DNA of 64,000 nt. Origin: Acidobacteriota bacterium (GTDB taxonomy: Bacteria; Acidobacteriota; Terriglobia; Terriglobales; SCQP01). The notes beneath the pieces are model-generated. The model ran no database searches, was not told the DNA's origin, and worked only from the letters and a program-made list of their open reading frames with translations. The stretch lies in the NCBI GenBank assembly GCA_027459505.1, contig DAIDIE010000037.1, positions 1-64,000 of the forward strand, given 5' to 3'. This document shows positions 16,592 to 26,135 of this stretch, in pieces (the first letter of the stretch is position 1; each line of letters begins with the position of its first letter). The translations under genes were made by a program, and so were the position numbers.

Positions 16592-17931
16592 GTCATATTG
16601 TCGTTAACACCGTTGCGGTCGCCGTAGTGCTCGGCGTGATTGTGTTTCTGCACGAATTGGGACACTTCCTGGTGGCCAAATTCTTCAAGGTCCGGGTACA
16701 CACCTTTTCGCTGGGTTTTGGACGGCGCATCTGGGGCTTTAAGCGTGGCGAAACCGATTATCGTTTGAGCCTGCTGCCGCTGGGTGGCTACGTCAAAATG
16801 GCGGGGGAGACTCCGGACGAAATCGTTGAGGGCCGGGCGCCCGAACCGGGAGATCTCAATTCCAAGCCGCGTTGGCAGCGCTTTCTGATTGTACTGGCCG
16901 GACCGGTGGCCAATTTCGTGTTGGCCATCTTCATCCTGGTGCCGGTGTACATGTGGCAGTTTCCGCGCAATACCTATCTGGACAAGGCGGCGCGGGTGGC
17001 GGCGGTGGATGTTGGATCACCGGCGCAGAAGGCGGGCGTGCAGCCGTTCGACCGCATTGTACGTTTTGATGGGGTAGTGAACCCCACCTGGGAGCAGGTG
17101 GAAACGCGCAGCGCCATCTCTGCCGGCCATTCCGTTGCTTTGACCGTGGAACGGGCCGGACAGCAAGTGCCGTTGACGGTGATCCCGCAGGATGGCAGCA
17201 ATGGCGATCCGCTGGGCGCCGAGCCGGTGGAAGAAGTTGTAGTCGAGGGCGTCAGCCCCGGCTCGCCTGCGGACAAGGCGGGTTTGCAGGCGGGGGACCG
17301 TATTCTTGCGGCCGCCAACAAACCGGTGCTGCAGAGTGCGGCTCTGGTGCAGCAATTGCGCAACTCCGATGGCAAAGCGGTAACCCTCACCCTGCTGCGC
17401 CACAACACCAAAGCGGACGTGGTGGTGCACCCCAAGTTGCTGAACCTCGATGGACGCGGACAGCGCTGGATGATCGGTGCCAACCTGGGTTCGGGAACGG
17501 TTTTCGTGCATTTGCCGCTGGGAGCTGCGTTCCGGCAGTCGATCATCGAAAACAAGCGCGAGTCGATGCTGATCCTGCTGCTCGTCGGGCGGCTGCTTTC
17601 ACATCGCGCCTCGCTGTCATCCTTGCAGGGGCCGGTGGGGATTGCCTCGCTGGCGGGTCAGGCCGCGCGGCAGCCGACCCTATTCCCGCTGTTCGGGTTG
17701 ATTTCCATGATCAGCCTGAATTTGGGGATTTTGAACTTGCTCCCGATTCCCGTCCTGGACGGGGGCATGATCCTGTTTCTCCTGATCGAGAGCACCATGC
17801 GGCGCGACCTCAGCCGCCGGGTAAAAGAGCTGGTTTTCCAGGCCGGGTTTGTCTTCCTGGTCCTGCTCATGGGTTTCGTGCTCTATAACGACATTGTGCG
17901 CAGTCTGGCCCACCATCCGGCACTGCATTAG
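16588..17931 (+). CDS. rseP: Site-2 protease RseP
   Basis: The product is 447 residues, an inner-membrane zinc metalloprotease that cleaves anti-sigma factors within the membrane. HELGH (residues 22-26) in the first membrane span is the zinc site; the third ligand lies in the C-terminal NLLPIPVLDGG motif. Two PDZ domains stand between (about 125-200 and 215-285, the second with GSPADKAGLQAGDRI). The final gene of the uppS-cdsA-dxr block. No anti-sigma factor gene is in the window, so the substrate is not indicated. Confidence 0.95.
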   Translation: MSHIVVNTVAVAVVLGVIVFLHELGHFLVAKFFKVRVHTFSLGFGRRIWGFKRGETDYRLSLLPLGGYVKMAGETPDEIVEGRAPEPGDLNSKPRWQRFLIVLAGPVANFVLAIFILVPVYMWQFPRNTYLDKAARVAAVDVGSPAQKAGVQPFDRIVRFDGVVNPTWEQVETRSAISAGHSVALTVERAGQQVPLTVIPQDGSNGDPLGAEPVEEVVVEGVSPGSPADKAGLQAGDRILAAANKPVLQSAALVQQLRNSDGKAVTLTLLRHNTKADVVVHPKLLNLDGRGQRWMIGANLGSGTVFVHLPLGAAFRQSIIENKRESMLILLLVGRLLSHRASLSSLQGPVGIASLAGQAARQPTLFPLFGLISMISLNLGILNLLPIPVLDGGMILFLLIESTMRRDLSRRVKELVFQAGFVFLVLLMGFVLYNDIVRSLAHHPALH

Positions 17932-18043
17932 GCCGCGGCGGCCTTTGGCTTTTGGTACGGCGGTCGCTCCGGCGGGTGCCGGGCTGGGTTGATAAACTAA
18001 CGAAGGAATGGCGGCGACACCCGCCCCGTGTTTTTGAGGAAGT

Positions 18044-18925
18044 ATGGAAAAGACGAGCTTAAGGCTGAAGACTGGTTTGGCGGAGATGCTGAAGGGTGGC
18101 GTGATTATGGACGTCACCGATGCCGAGCAGGCGCGCATTGCCGAGAAGGCGGGCGCCGTGGCAGTGATGGCCCTGGAGCGGGTTCCTTCCGATATCCGCA
18201 AGGAGGGTGGCGTGGCGCGTATGGCCAGCATCCGCAAAATCCGCGAAATCATGGAAACCGTTTCCATTCCCGTGATGGCCAAGTGCCGCATTGGGCATTT
18301 TGTGGAGGCGCGGATTCTGGAAGCCTTGAGCGTGGACTACATTGATGAAAGTGAAGTGCTCACCCCCGCCGATGAGCAGCACCATGTGGACAAACACGCC
18401 TTCTCGGTGCCCTTTGTGTGCGGCGCGCGCAATCTGGGCGAAGCCCTGCGGCGCATTGCCGAAGGTGCGGCCATGATCCGGACCAAGGGCGAGGCGGGCA
18501 CGGGCGACGTGGTTCATGCCGTGCGCCACATTCGTGACATCCACCGCGAGATGCGCGAGCTGACCATTTTGGGCGAAGACGAACTGTATACCCGCGCTAA
18601 GGAACTGGCCGCACCTTACGAATTGGTGCGTATGGTCGCGCGCGACGGACGACTGCCGGTGCCGAATTTTTCCGCGGGCGGAATTGCGACCCCGGCCGAT
18701 GCTGCTTTGGTGATGCAGCTGGGCGCCGAGGCGGTATTTGTTGGTTCGGGCATTTTCAAGTCCGAGGACCCGGCGGCGCGAGCGGCTGCCATTGTGAAGG
18801 CGGCTACCCATTTCCGCGATCCAAAGGTGTTGCTGGAAGTCTGCGAGGATTTGGGAGAGCCGATGCGCGGAGTGAATGCGGCGGCGCTGCCGTTGGAAGC
18901 CCAGTTGCAAACGCGAGGCTGGTAG
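18044..18925 (+). CDS. pdxS: Pyridoxal 5'-phosphate synthase, PdxS subunit
   Basis: The product is 293 residues. PdxS makes PLP from ribose 5-phosphate, glyceraldehyde 3-phosphate and ammonia, with PdxT as glutaminase. Motifs: [45 protein letters not shown] with the Schiff-base Lys, [25 protein letters not shown], and [17 protein letters not shown]. The sequence is among the most conserved in the window. GAGGAAGT precedes the ATG. pdxT follows on the same strand but a terminator lies between. Confidence 0.98.
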   Translation: MEKTSLRLKTGLAEMLKGGVIMDVTDAEQARIAEKAGAVAVMALERVPSDIRKEGGVARMASIRKIREIMETVSIPVMAKCRIGHFVEARILEALSVDYIDESEVLTPADEQHHVDKHAFSVPFVCGARNLGEALRRIAEGAAMIRTKGEAGTGDVVHAVRHIRDIHREMRELTILGEDELYTRAKELAAPYELVRMVARDGRLPVPNFSAGGIATPADAALVMQLGAEAVFVGSGIFKSEDPAARAAAIVKAATHFRDPKVLLEVCEDLGEPMRGVNAAALPLEAQLQTRGW

Positions 18926-18982
18926 GCGGCTCTCCGCGCGCTCCCAACCAAATCGGAGCCGCCCCTGTGTGGCCGGCTTTTC

Positions 18983-19016
18983 AAGGGCTCAGCATCACGG
19001 CTGAGCCCTTTTGTTT
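18983..19016 (+). terminator. Rho-independent terminator between pdxS and pdxT
   Basis: AAGGGCTCAG (18983-18992) pairs perfectly with CTGAGCCCTT (19001-19010) around an 8-nt loop, followed by TTGTTT. It stands only 20 nt before the pdxT start, so it should reduce pdxT relative to pdxS unless read-through or a separate promoter supplies it. Confidence 0.85.
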
Positions 19017-19035
19017 GAGTTCACGGGTGAAGCTT

Positions 19036-19698
19036 ATGGTAATCGGCATTCTGGCCATTCAGGGTGACTTCGCCGCGCATGGCGCTATGCTCACATCGCT
19101 GGGCCTGAAGCAGGCGGAGGCGGGCAGCGCACCCGGCGGCGAGGGCGATTTCTGGGTGTTGGTGCGGCATGCGCGGCAGCTGCGGGAATTGGACGGTTTG
19201 ATTCTTCCTGGGGGCGAGAGCACGGCCATGCTGCGGCTGATGGATGACGAGTTCTTTAACGAACTGCGCGAGTTCGGACGTCAAAAGCCCTGCTTTGGAA
19301 CCTGTGCCGGGGCGATTCTGATGGCCACCAAAGTCACCCATCCTGAGCAACGTTCGCTCGGACTGCTGCAGGCCGCCATTGTGCGAAATGCCTATGGGCG
19401 TCAGATCGACAGCTCGATTCGAAATACCGCTTTACGGCTACCCGGCAGCGCGGCCGGCGAGTCAGCCTTGGAAACCGTTTTCATCCGTGCCCCTCAGTTC
19501 CGTCAATTGGGCGATGCTGTGGAAGTACTGGCGCGCGACGGAGAGTTGCCCGTTCTGATCCGCCAGGGCCACCTGCTGGCGGCCACGTTTCATCCGGAAC
19601 TGACGTCCGATGCGCGCGTTCATCGGTTGTTTTTGGATTTGGTGCGGGAGCGGGCCGGAAAGGGTTTGTCAGGAACGGCAAACTCCGATCATACTTAG
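19036..19698 (+). CDS. pdxT: PLP synthase glutaminase subunit PdxT
   Basis: The product is 220 residues. It hydrolyses glutamine and passes ammonia to PdxS. Motifs: IGILAIQGDFAAH, LILPGGESTAML, the nucleophile in CFGTCAGAILMA, and the catalytic His-Glu in FHPELT. One oddity is an insertion of about 15 residues around 20-40 (GSAPGGEGDFWVLVRHARQL) where usual PdxT has a shorter VKxP segment. The start at 19036 has GGTGA 6 nt upstream; a GTG 9 nt earlier is possible. Confidence 0.96.
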   Translation: MVIGILAIQGDFAAHGAMLTSLGLKQAEAGSAPGGEGDFWVLVRHARQLRELDGLILPGGESTAMLRLMDDEFFNELREFGRQKPCFGTCAGAILMATKVTHPEQRSLGLLQAAIVRNAYGRQIDSSIRNTALRLPGSAAGESALETVFIRAPQFRQLGDAVEVLARDGELPVLIRQGHLLAATFHPELTSDARVHRLFLDLVRERAGKGLSGTANSDHT

Positions 19699-19739
19699 AT
19701 TTCGTCTGGATTTGGGACAGCGAAGCTGGAGGACGATTC

Positions 19740-21017
19740 ATGGCGGCAGCGCGTGGACGACATCGAGTCCTGGCAGTGGTTCTGGCGGGTGGTAAGGGCG
19801 AACGGCTTTATCCGCTGACCAAGTACCGCTCTAAGCCCTCCGTGCCCTTTGGCGGGCGCTATCGCATCATCGACTTCGTGCTGAGCAGTCTCGTCAATTC
19901 CGGTATTGACGCGATTTATGTCCTTACCCAGTACAAAGCGCAATCGCTGATCAGCCATATCCAGCGCGCTTGGTCATTTGTGAGCCAGTCGCGCGATGGC
20001 TTTGCCACCATTGTGCCGGCCCAGATGCAGATGGGCGATATCTGGTACCGCGGCACCGCCGACGCCATTTACCAGAACATCAACCTCATTGAGCAGTACG
20101 CCCCTGACGCGGTGGCGGTCTTTGGCGCCGATCACGTTTACAAGATGAACATTGGCCAGATGGTGGATTACCACTTCGAGCGCGGAGCGGCCGCCACGGT
20201 GGCCTGCTTGCCGGTCAACGCGCAGGAGGTGCGCGCATTCGGGGTCGCGGAGGTCGATCCAGTGCTGCGCATTCGCAAGTTCGTGGAGAAGCCCGATCCC
20301 AAGGACGCCCCGCGCGTTCCTGGCCAGCCGGATATGGCGCTCGTTTCGATGGGCAACTACATCTTCGATACCAATGTGCTGATTGATGTTCTGATTGAAG
20401 ACGCCGCTCAGGGCGGAGCGCACGATTTCGGCAAAAGTATTTTCCCCGCCATGGTGCAGCGCATGGATGTCTACGCCTACGATTTCTCCTCCAACCGCAT
20501 TCCCGTGCATCGCGGCCATGAAATCGAGAGGCCGTACTGGCGTGATGTGGGTACGCTGCAGAGTTATTACGACACCAGCATGGACCTGCGCAGCGTCAGC
20601 CCGGAGCTGAATCTTTACAATTGGGCCTGGCCGATTATCAGCGCCAATTACAACACGCCTCCGGTGAAATTCGTCTTCAACGAGTCGGAGCGCACCGGTA
20701 CCGCGCTGGAATCGCTGGTCACCGGAGGCTGCATTCTGGCCGGCGGCCGGGTGAGCGGTTCGGTGCTGAGCCGTAACGTCGCCGTCGACGAGCAGGCGGA
20801 AGTCATCGATTCCATTCTGATGGACAATGTCGTGATTGGCCGCGGAGCGCGCGTGCGGCGTGCCATCATCGACAAGAATGCGCACATTCCGCCTTACTCC
20901 GCGGTCGGCTTCGATCCCGATTCGGACCGCGCGCGAGGGTACCACGTTGACCCCTGCGGCATTACTGTTGTCGCGAAAGCGGCCGAGACTCCGGAAAGCC
21001 GGGCACGCTACCTGTAA
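19740..21017 (+). CDS. glgC: Glucose-1-phosphate adenylyltransferase
   Basis: The product is 425 residues. It makes ADP-glucose, the committed step of glycogen synthesis, and is usually under allosteric control. Motifs: VVLAGGKGERLYPLTKYRSKPSVPFGG, YRGTADAIYQN, VFGADHVYKM, FVEKP, and WRDVGTLQSYYDTSMDL, followed by a left-handed beta-helix (VTGGCILAGGRVSGSVL, IDKNAHIPP). CTGGAGGAC precedes the ATG. It follows pdxT by 41 nt. No glgA or glgB is in the window. Confidence 0.97.
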   Translation: MAAARGRHRVLAVVLAGGKGERLYPLTKYRSKPSVPFGGRYRIIDFVLSSLVNSGIDAIYVLTQYKAQSLISHIQRAWSFVSQSRDGFATIVPAQMQMGDIWYRGTADAIYQNINLIEQYAPDAVAVFGADHVYKMNIGQMVDYHFERGAAATVACLPVNAQEVRAFGVAEVDPVLRIRKFVEKPDPKDAPRVPGQPDMALVSMGNYIFDTNVLIDVLIEDAAQGGAHDFGKSIFPAMVQRMDVYAYDFSSNRIPVHRGHEIERPYWRDVGTLQSYYDTSMDLRSVSPELNLYNWAWPIISANYNTPPVKFVFNESERTGTALESLVTGGCILAGGRVSGSVLSRNVAVDEQAEVIDSILMDNVVIGRGARVRRAIIDKNAHIPPYSAVGFDPDSDRARGYHVDPCGITVVAKAAETPESRARYL

Positions 21018-21042
21018 AGTGTGCTGAGAAGGTGCCCCGCAA

Positions 21043-22827
21043 GTGAGTCACTCGCCTGTCCCGGCTTCCTCAACGCGCGCCTCCCGTGGCCTGGGCGACG
21101 CTGTGGCGCCTCTGGCTATTGTGATTCTCGCCGGGTTGCTGCTGGCGCTCGGCGCCGCCCTCGCCGGCTGGCGCGAGTTTGGCTGTTTCACCACTCTGCA
21201 TCATGGCGACGTGGTTCTCTACTTGCAGTTCTCCAGCCAATACTTTTTTCACGGACAAGGACTTGATCCGGTAACAGGTAAAGCGCTGACGCTCTACCCC
21301 AAGCTGGTCATGGGACTGCCGGCGTGGCTGGTGGCGCGCGTGGGCTGGTCTCCGTTCGCGGTGCTCGCGATCTGGAAGACCTGGGCGGCGCTGGGCTTGG
21401 CGACCGGATTCTACCTGGTATTTTGGCAAGGCTTGCGGCGGCGCTGGCCCTCCGCACTGAGCGCCATTGTGGTTTTGGCCTTCCCGGGCCTGGGCTGGGT
21501 GCGCTGGTTTTTGCATGCCGCCGCTTCCGGACGGGGTGGGCCTCTTCCCCCCTTACCACCGCTCTGGAGGATCGTTGATCCCGCGGTTTCACTTCCCCTG
21601 CTGCTGCTGGCGGTGCTCAGTGTGCAGCAGTTGCGCACTCGAGTGCCTGGAGAGGTTTCATGGCGTGACCTGTTCGCGGGGCGGCTCGGGACAACTGGGG
21701 TCGGGGGCTGGTTACTGCTGAGCGGTGCTGCGCTCGCGCTGTTGGTTTACACCTATTTTTATTACTGGACTGCGGCGCTCTTGGCTTTGTGCCTGGTGGC
21801 GGTGCTCGACCGCAAGGCACTCCCCTTGTATTTTGCTGCCGGAACGATTGCTTTGGCGGTTGGCATGCCCGGGTTGCTGCATGGGCTGTGGCTGCGGCAG
21901 CAGACCAATCCGGATGCCCTGCGTCGGCTCAACGTATTCATTTCCGTGCCCCATTGGAGTTGGAGGGTACGCCATTTGGGCAGTGCCGTCATCTGCCTGT
22001 TGTTGCTTCCCTGGGTACGGCGCCATCGCCCTCGGCTTGTCTACCTCTGGAGTGTGGCCTTTTCCGGATTCCTGCTCAGCGATAGCCAGATCGTCACAGG
22101 ACTGCAAATTCAAAACAACCATTGGTACCGGTTTCTTGTGAATCCGCTGGTGATGGTACTTGTGGTGTTGTTTATTGGCTGGTTGCTACTGGAGTCTGCG
22201 GTGACGGGGAAACGACGCCGGCACGGGTGGCGCGTGGCGGCCGGCCTCATCCTGGTGCTCCTGTTCGCCATGGCCGGGGAAGCCGAGTACCTGACCGCCG
22301 GGAGAACCTTGCGCTCCAGCTTGAACCGCAATTTGCGCAGTGTGCTGCTCGACTGGCCGGCGCACCCTCCTCGTGGGGGGACAATCGCTGGAGATCTTTG
22401 CTTGGCCGATGTTTTCAGCGTTGCGAGTGCGGTGCGACCGCTCAGCGGCTATGCCGCGCTGGCCAGTGCCCCCATGAGCGATCTCGAGTTCGAGCAGCGC
22501 TGGGCTCTGAACGAGTATCTGGTCGGGCGAAGCCGCGCGCAACTCGGCTCCGATTTATCGGAACTGCTCGGGAGCCTCTTTGGTTCAGTTACGCTGCGCA
22601 ACGATGATGGACCGGTGATGAGGCCCGCGGAATTGCAAGCGTTGACGCGGGGAAGCGCGCAGGTTTTCGACCAAATCAGCGCCAACCCCGGGCAGCTGCT
22701 CCGCCGTTTCGACGTGCGCTGGCTGGTGCTGAGCCCAGGGCAGCAGCCGTTAATGCATGTGGGTAAGCGTCTGCAGCGCATGGCGACCACGCCGGGCTGG
22801 ACGTTATTCCGCTTTGCACGTAATTAG
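21043..22827 (+). CDS. Large multi-pass membrane protein, unknown
   Basis: The product is 594 residues with a GTG start. About ten or eleven hydrophobic spans occupy residues 22-415 (for example PLAIVILAGLLLALGAALAGW and VVLAFPGLGWVRWFL). A soluble C-terminal part of about 165 residues follows. This layout, and acidic residues after the first span (LHHGDVVLYLQFSS), recall GT-C glycosyltransferase-like or dolichyl-mannosyltransferase-like proteins, but no decisive motif is seen. It follows glgC by 25 nt and ends overlapping the stop of the convergent histidine kinase by 4 nt. Confidence 0.8.
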   Translation: MSHSPVPASSTRASRGLGDAVAPLAIVILAGLLLALGAALAGWREFGCFTTLHHGDVVLYLQFSSQYFFHGQGLDPVTGKALTLYPKLVMGLPAWLVARVGWSPFAVLAIWKTWAALGLATGFYLVFWQGLRRRWPSALSAIVVLAFPGLGWVRWFLHAAASGRGGPLPPLPPLWRIVDPAVSLPLLLLAVLSVQQLRTRVPGEVSWRDLFAGRLGTTGVGGWLLLSGAALALLVYTYFYYWTAALLALCLVAVLDRKALPLYFAAGTIALAVGMPGLLHGLWLRQQTNPDALRRLNVFISVPHWSWRVRHLGSAVICLLLLPWVRRHRPRLVYLWSVAFSGFLLSDSQIVTGLQIQNNHWYRFLVNPLVMVLVVLFIGWLLLESAVTGKRRRHGWRVAAGLILVLLFAMAGEAEYLTAGRTLRSSLNRNLRSVLLDWPAHPPRGGTIAGDLCLADVFSVASAVRPLSGYAALASAPMSDLEFEQRWALNEYLVGRSRAQLGSDLSELLGSLFGSVTLRNDDGPVMRPAELQALTRGSAQVFDQISANPGQLLRRFDVRWLVLSPGQQPLMHVGKRLQRMATTPGWTLFRFARN

Positions 22828-25121
22828 AGGAGTTCTTGCCTGGCCCCCCCCCCACTGATTTCTCCCGGTGGCGCGCTTATAGCCGTCTCGCAGACAATCG
22901 GGAACTCCAGGATAAAGCGGGTTCCCATCGGCTCGTTATTTTCTACGCGGATGGAGCCGCCATGTTCCTGCATGATCTGCGCGACGATGGCCAGCCCCAG
23001 CCCCGTGCCGCGCTGTTTGGTGGAGTAATAGGGCAGAAAGAGACGTTCCTTGTCGTCGGCGGGAATGCCGGGGCCAGTGTCGGCGACCAGGACTTCGATA
23101 AGCCCATCGCTGGCAGCGGTCGCCAAAAGGATTTCGCGATAAGTGCAATCGTGCAGCGCCTCGGCGGCGTTGTCGATGAGATTGACCAGGACGCGTTTGA
23201 TCTCCTCGGGGTCCAGCGCCAGCGGAGGCACGGGCTGCAGAGCGGTGCGCACCTGAATGCCGTCCAGACGGCCTTCAAACACCCGTAGCGCGCGTTCAAT
23301 AATTTCGTTCATGTCCGCGGTAACTTTGCGCGCTGCCGGGAAGCGGGCGAAGGCGGTGAATTCACTCACCAGATGTTGTAGCGATTTGGCCTCGTGCTCG
23401 ATAGTGCCGGCGCATTCGGAGGCGAGATCCAGGGTTTGCCGCAATTCGGCGGAAGAGGTGTTCGGCAGCAAACGGGCAACACGCCGCTGGATGCGCTGCG
23501 CCGAGAGGGCAATTGGGGTGAGCGGATTCTTGATTTCATGGGCAATGCGCCGGGCCACTTCGCGCCAGGCGGCGAGCTTTTGAACACGCAGCACCTCGGT
23601 GAGGTCCTCAAAGACGAGTACATAGCCCAGTGGTCCACGCCGCGAAGGCCAGCCCGGCGAGGCCGGGCGTTGACCAATGGAGGCCACAGTGACGGCGGTG
23701 ACCTGCGGAACGGGCGTGGGCTCGGCGCCGCGTGAGCGGGGCAGTTCGATCTGCCCGGCGGCCACTCCCCAGCGCGCGGCTTTGCGGATCAGGTGGCGCA
23801 ATTCCCGCTGCGTGGCTTCGTTGAACAATTCATTCAGACGGGTGGCGCGAGCCGCTTCCCCGCCAAACATGCGCCAGACGGCGGGGTTGGTGCGCTCAAT
23901 GGCGCCGTCATGGCTGAGCGAAATCACGGCGGATGGGATGCTTTCCAGCAGCGTCTCCATATGCTGCTGGCGCAGTTCCAGCTCGGCGTTGGCCTCCTGC
24001 AGGTCGCTCCTGGAGCGCTCGATTTCCGCCCGGTTATGCTGCAGTTCCACGGCCATGCGATTAAATGATTCGACGAGGGTGCGCAGCTCGTCCTGCGCGG
24101 GGACCTCGACGCGATGGGCCAGATTGCCGCGTGAGATCTCTCCAGTGGCGGCGCCCAGAGCCTGAATCGGAACGGTCACCATTTTGGAAAGAAACAGCGC
24201 GCTCCAAGTGGCGGCAAAAAGAATAGCGAGCGTGAGCAGTAGCAGGTAAAAGGTGTAGAGCAGGCGCAGACGGTGGCGTTCGATCGCCAAGTCGCGGTAT
24301 GTGGCGTAATCGCGACGCAGGTTTTGCAGACGCGCCGTGAGGCGTTGCGGTACGGGCAGAGCCACAGCGATGTAATCGGAGCCGGAAGAGCCGCTGATAG
24401 GCTCGACAGCCACATCGTACGGCGTGCCGCTCAGAATCACGTTGGCGCGCCCGGCGGCCATAGGAATGCTGGTGAGGGAGCGCCAGTCGGCGGGTGCGTT
24501 GAAGGCGCGCCGCACCGCTCCGCCACGATTGAGAAGCAGGATAAAGCCGCCCTGCAGTTCGGGATGGTAGCGCTGGATGACGTCTGGCAGCCGCACCGGG
24601 CTGGATTGCAGAGCGCTGATGAGAGCCGGGTCTCGTGCCAGGGTTCGCGCTTCGGCGCGGGCATTTTGGCGGATATAGACTTCCAGTAGACGGGCCAGCT
24701 CACGCGTGTCGTCGCGAACTACTTCTACCGGGCGGCTGAACCACTTTTCCAGCGTGCGATTGATCAACCCATAGGTGAACGCAAACATGCAGACCACGGG
24801 GATCAAGCTCAGCCCAAGCGCCCCAACTACGAGTTTGGTTTTGAACTTGGACCCCAGAACATTTGCGCGGCGCTCAGCGTAGAGTTTCACCACCTGTCGT
24901 AGCAGCACCAGCGTCAGCACCAGAACGCCGAGAAAGCTCAATCCGGTGAGAAGAAATAGCAGCCAGGTGGTGTTGGGAGCCGGCGCAATGCGCTTAATAC
25001 TGAATGCCTGAGGGTAAAACAGGGCGGCAATAGCGAGCAGTAGCAGCAGAGAGAACACCACCACGCGGCGCTTACGGGCCGGGCTTCCGGTGGTGGGCGG
25101 GGTTGGGGGCAGGGCGCTCAT
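22824..25121 (-). CDS. NtrY-like sensor histidine kinase
   Basis: The product is 765 residues. At least three membrane spans lie in the first 120 residues and another near 300. An extracytoplasmic sensor region (about 130-290) is followed by HAMP (about 315-370), a coiled stretch, PAS (about 390-510), HisKA with RIAHEIKNPLTPIALSA (His528), and HATPase with NLIDNAAEAL, VADTGPGIP and KQRGTGLGLAI. This is the NtrY layout, which with NtrX governs nitrogen or envelope responses; no ntrX is adjacent. The last codons contain a run of 10 G (plus-strand C at 22844-22853). Confidence 0.9.
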   Translation of the reverse strand: MSALPPTPPTTGSPARKRRVVVFSLLLLLAIAALFYPQAFSIKRIAPAPNTTWLLFLLTGLSFLGVLVLTLVLLRQVVKLYAERRANVLGSKFKTKLVVGALGLSLIPVVCMFAFTYGLINRTLEKWFSRPVEVVRDDTRELARLLEVYIRQNARAEARTLARDPALISALQSSPVRLPDVIQRYHPELQGGFILLLNRGGAVRRAFNAPADWRSLTSIPMAAGRANVILSGTPYDVAVEPISGSSGSDYIAVALPVPQRLTARLQNLRRDYATYRDLAIERHRLRLLYTFYLLLLTLAILFAATWSALFLSKMVTVPIQALGAATGEISRGNLAHRVEVPAQDELRTLVESFNRMAVELQHNRAEIERSRSDLQEANAELELRQQHMETLLESIPSAVISLSHDGAIERTNPAVWRMFGGEAARATRLNELFNEATQRELRHLIRKAARWGVAAGQIELPRSRGAEPTPVPQVTAVTVASIGQRPASPGWPSRRGPLGYVLVFEDLTEVLRVQKLAAWREVARRIAHEIKNPLTPIALSAQRIQRRVARLLPNTSSAELRQTLDLASECAGTIEHEAKSLQHLVSEFTAFARFPAARKVTADMNEIIERALRVFEGRLDGIQVRTALQPVPPLALDPEEIKRVLVNLIDNAAEALHDCTYREILLATAASDGLIEVLVADTGPGIPADDKERLFLPYYSTKQRGTGLGLAIVAQIMQEHGGSIRVENNEPMGTRFILEFPIVCETAISAPPGEISGGGARQELL

Positions 25122-25176
25122 AGCTACTCAACTCAAAGCCAATGCGAGTGCAAGCATCCCCGGGATGCCCACAAAC

Positions 25177-25863
25177 TCAGATTGCAGCCGGTGGCCCACC
25201 TTCCGGCGGCAGCCACCCGCTCAAAGGACACGACGGGCAAGCAGGGTTCTGCTTCCAACAGTATCGCTTCCCGAGCTCTACCAGCAAGGCATGGAACTCG
25301 TTGAACAAAGCGGCTGAACGGGGGAGTTGTGCCTCCATCCAACTCCGCAGTTGCTCGTAGTTGAGCTGCATGGCGTCCCGGCCCGGGGGCAGAGCATGGC
25401 GGGCCAGCATGCGCCGCGTGTAAGCGTCAATGACAAAAACAGGATAGCCGGCGGCGTAAAGCAGGATGCAGTCGGCGGTCTCCGGCCCAATACCGCGGAT
25501 GCCCAGTAGCTCCTCGCGCAATTGTTTCAGCGGCTGGCGCAGCATGCGCTTAAGATCGCCTTGATGGTGCTGGAACAAGACATCTACAAATTGTTTCAGA
25601 CTGGCGGATTTGGCGCGCCAGTAACCTGAACTTCGGATCAGGTCGCCGAGCTCGGCCTGACTGAGGCGGTGCATCGCCGCCGGGGTCAGTGCACCGGCGG
25701 CCCGCAAACATTCCAGAGCTTTGCTGACATTCTGCCAGGAGGTGTTCTGGGTCAGAATGGCGCCGGTGATCACCTCGAAGCGGGTCTGAGCGGGCCACCA
25801 GTGTTGCGGGCCCCACGCCACCAGAAGGGCGCGGTACATCTCATCGAGGGGGGCCGCCGGCAT
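25177..25863 (-). CDS. Endonuclease III-fold DNA glycosylase, MagIII-like
   Basis: The product is 228 residues. It has the HhH-GPD fold: WWPAQTRFEVITGAILTQNTSW, then the hairpin LLGIRGIGPETADCILLYAAGY and the catalytic Asp in VIDAYTRR. The Lys that EndoIII uses for its lyase step is replaced by Glu (GPETAD), so only glycosylase action is expected, as in 3-methyladenine glycosylase III. The C-terminal cluster motif is CWKQNPACPSC with no fourth Cys at the usual place, so a 4Fe-4S cluster is doubtful. It lies 55 nt downstream of where the kinase gene begins, on the same strand and upstream of it. Confidence 0.85.
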   Translation of the reverse strand: MPAAPLDEMYRALLVAWGPQHWWPAQTRFEVITGAILTQNTSWQNVSKALECLRAAGALTPAAMHRLSQAELGDLIRSSGYWRAKSASLKQFVDVLFQHHQGDLKRMLRQPLKQLREELLGIRGIGPETADCILLYAAGYPVFVIDAYTRRMLARHALPPGRDAMQLNYEQLRSWMEAQLPRSAALFNEFHALLVELGKRYCWKQNPACPSCPLSGWLPPEGGPPAAI

Positions 25864-26052
25864 GGACTGAGCTTAGCATTCTGCACTCGGAAGCCTCGCA
25901 GGGCCGGCGGAGCATTTCATGGTCGCTCCCCCCCCGCCCTGACCCTTAGACAAAACTGATGATGAGAGGCGCTGAACTTTCCGCCAAATACGCCGAAGTA
26001 CAGGAAGGCGCCTAAGAATCGCTCCGGGCACCGCCCTGTGCGGAATGAGCGA

Positions 26053-26081
26053 TTGACAGAGTACGCGGCGCACTTTAGCAT
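26053..26081 (+). promoter_or_regulatory. Candidate sigma-70 promoter of pilB
   Basis: TTGACA (26053-26058), 17-nt spacer, TAGCAT (26076-26081; 4 of 6 to TATAAT). It sits 55 nt before the pilB start with nothing else in between. Confidence 0.55.
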
Positions 26082-26135
26082 TCAGCTACCTACCCCATGA
26101 GTTTTGGCTACTCACAAGCGCAGAAAGGCAATTTC

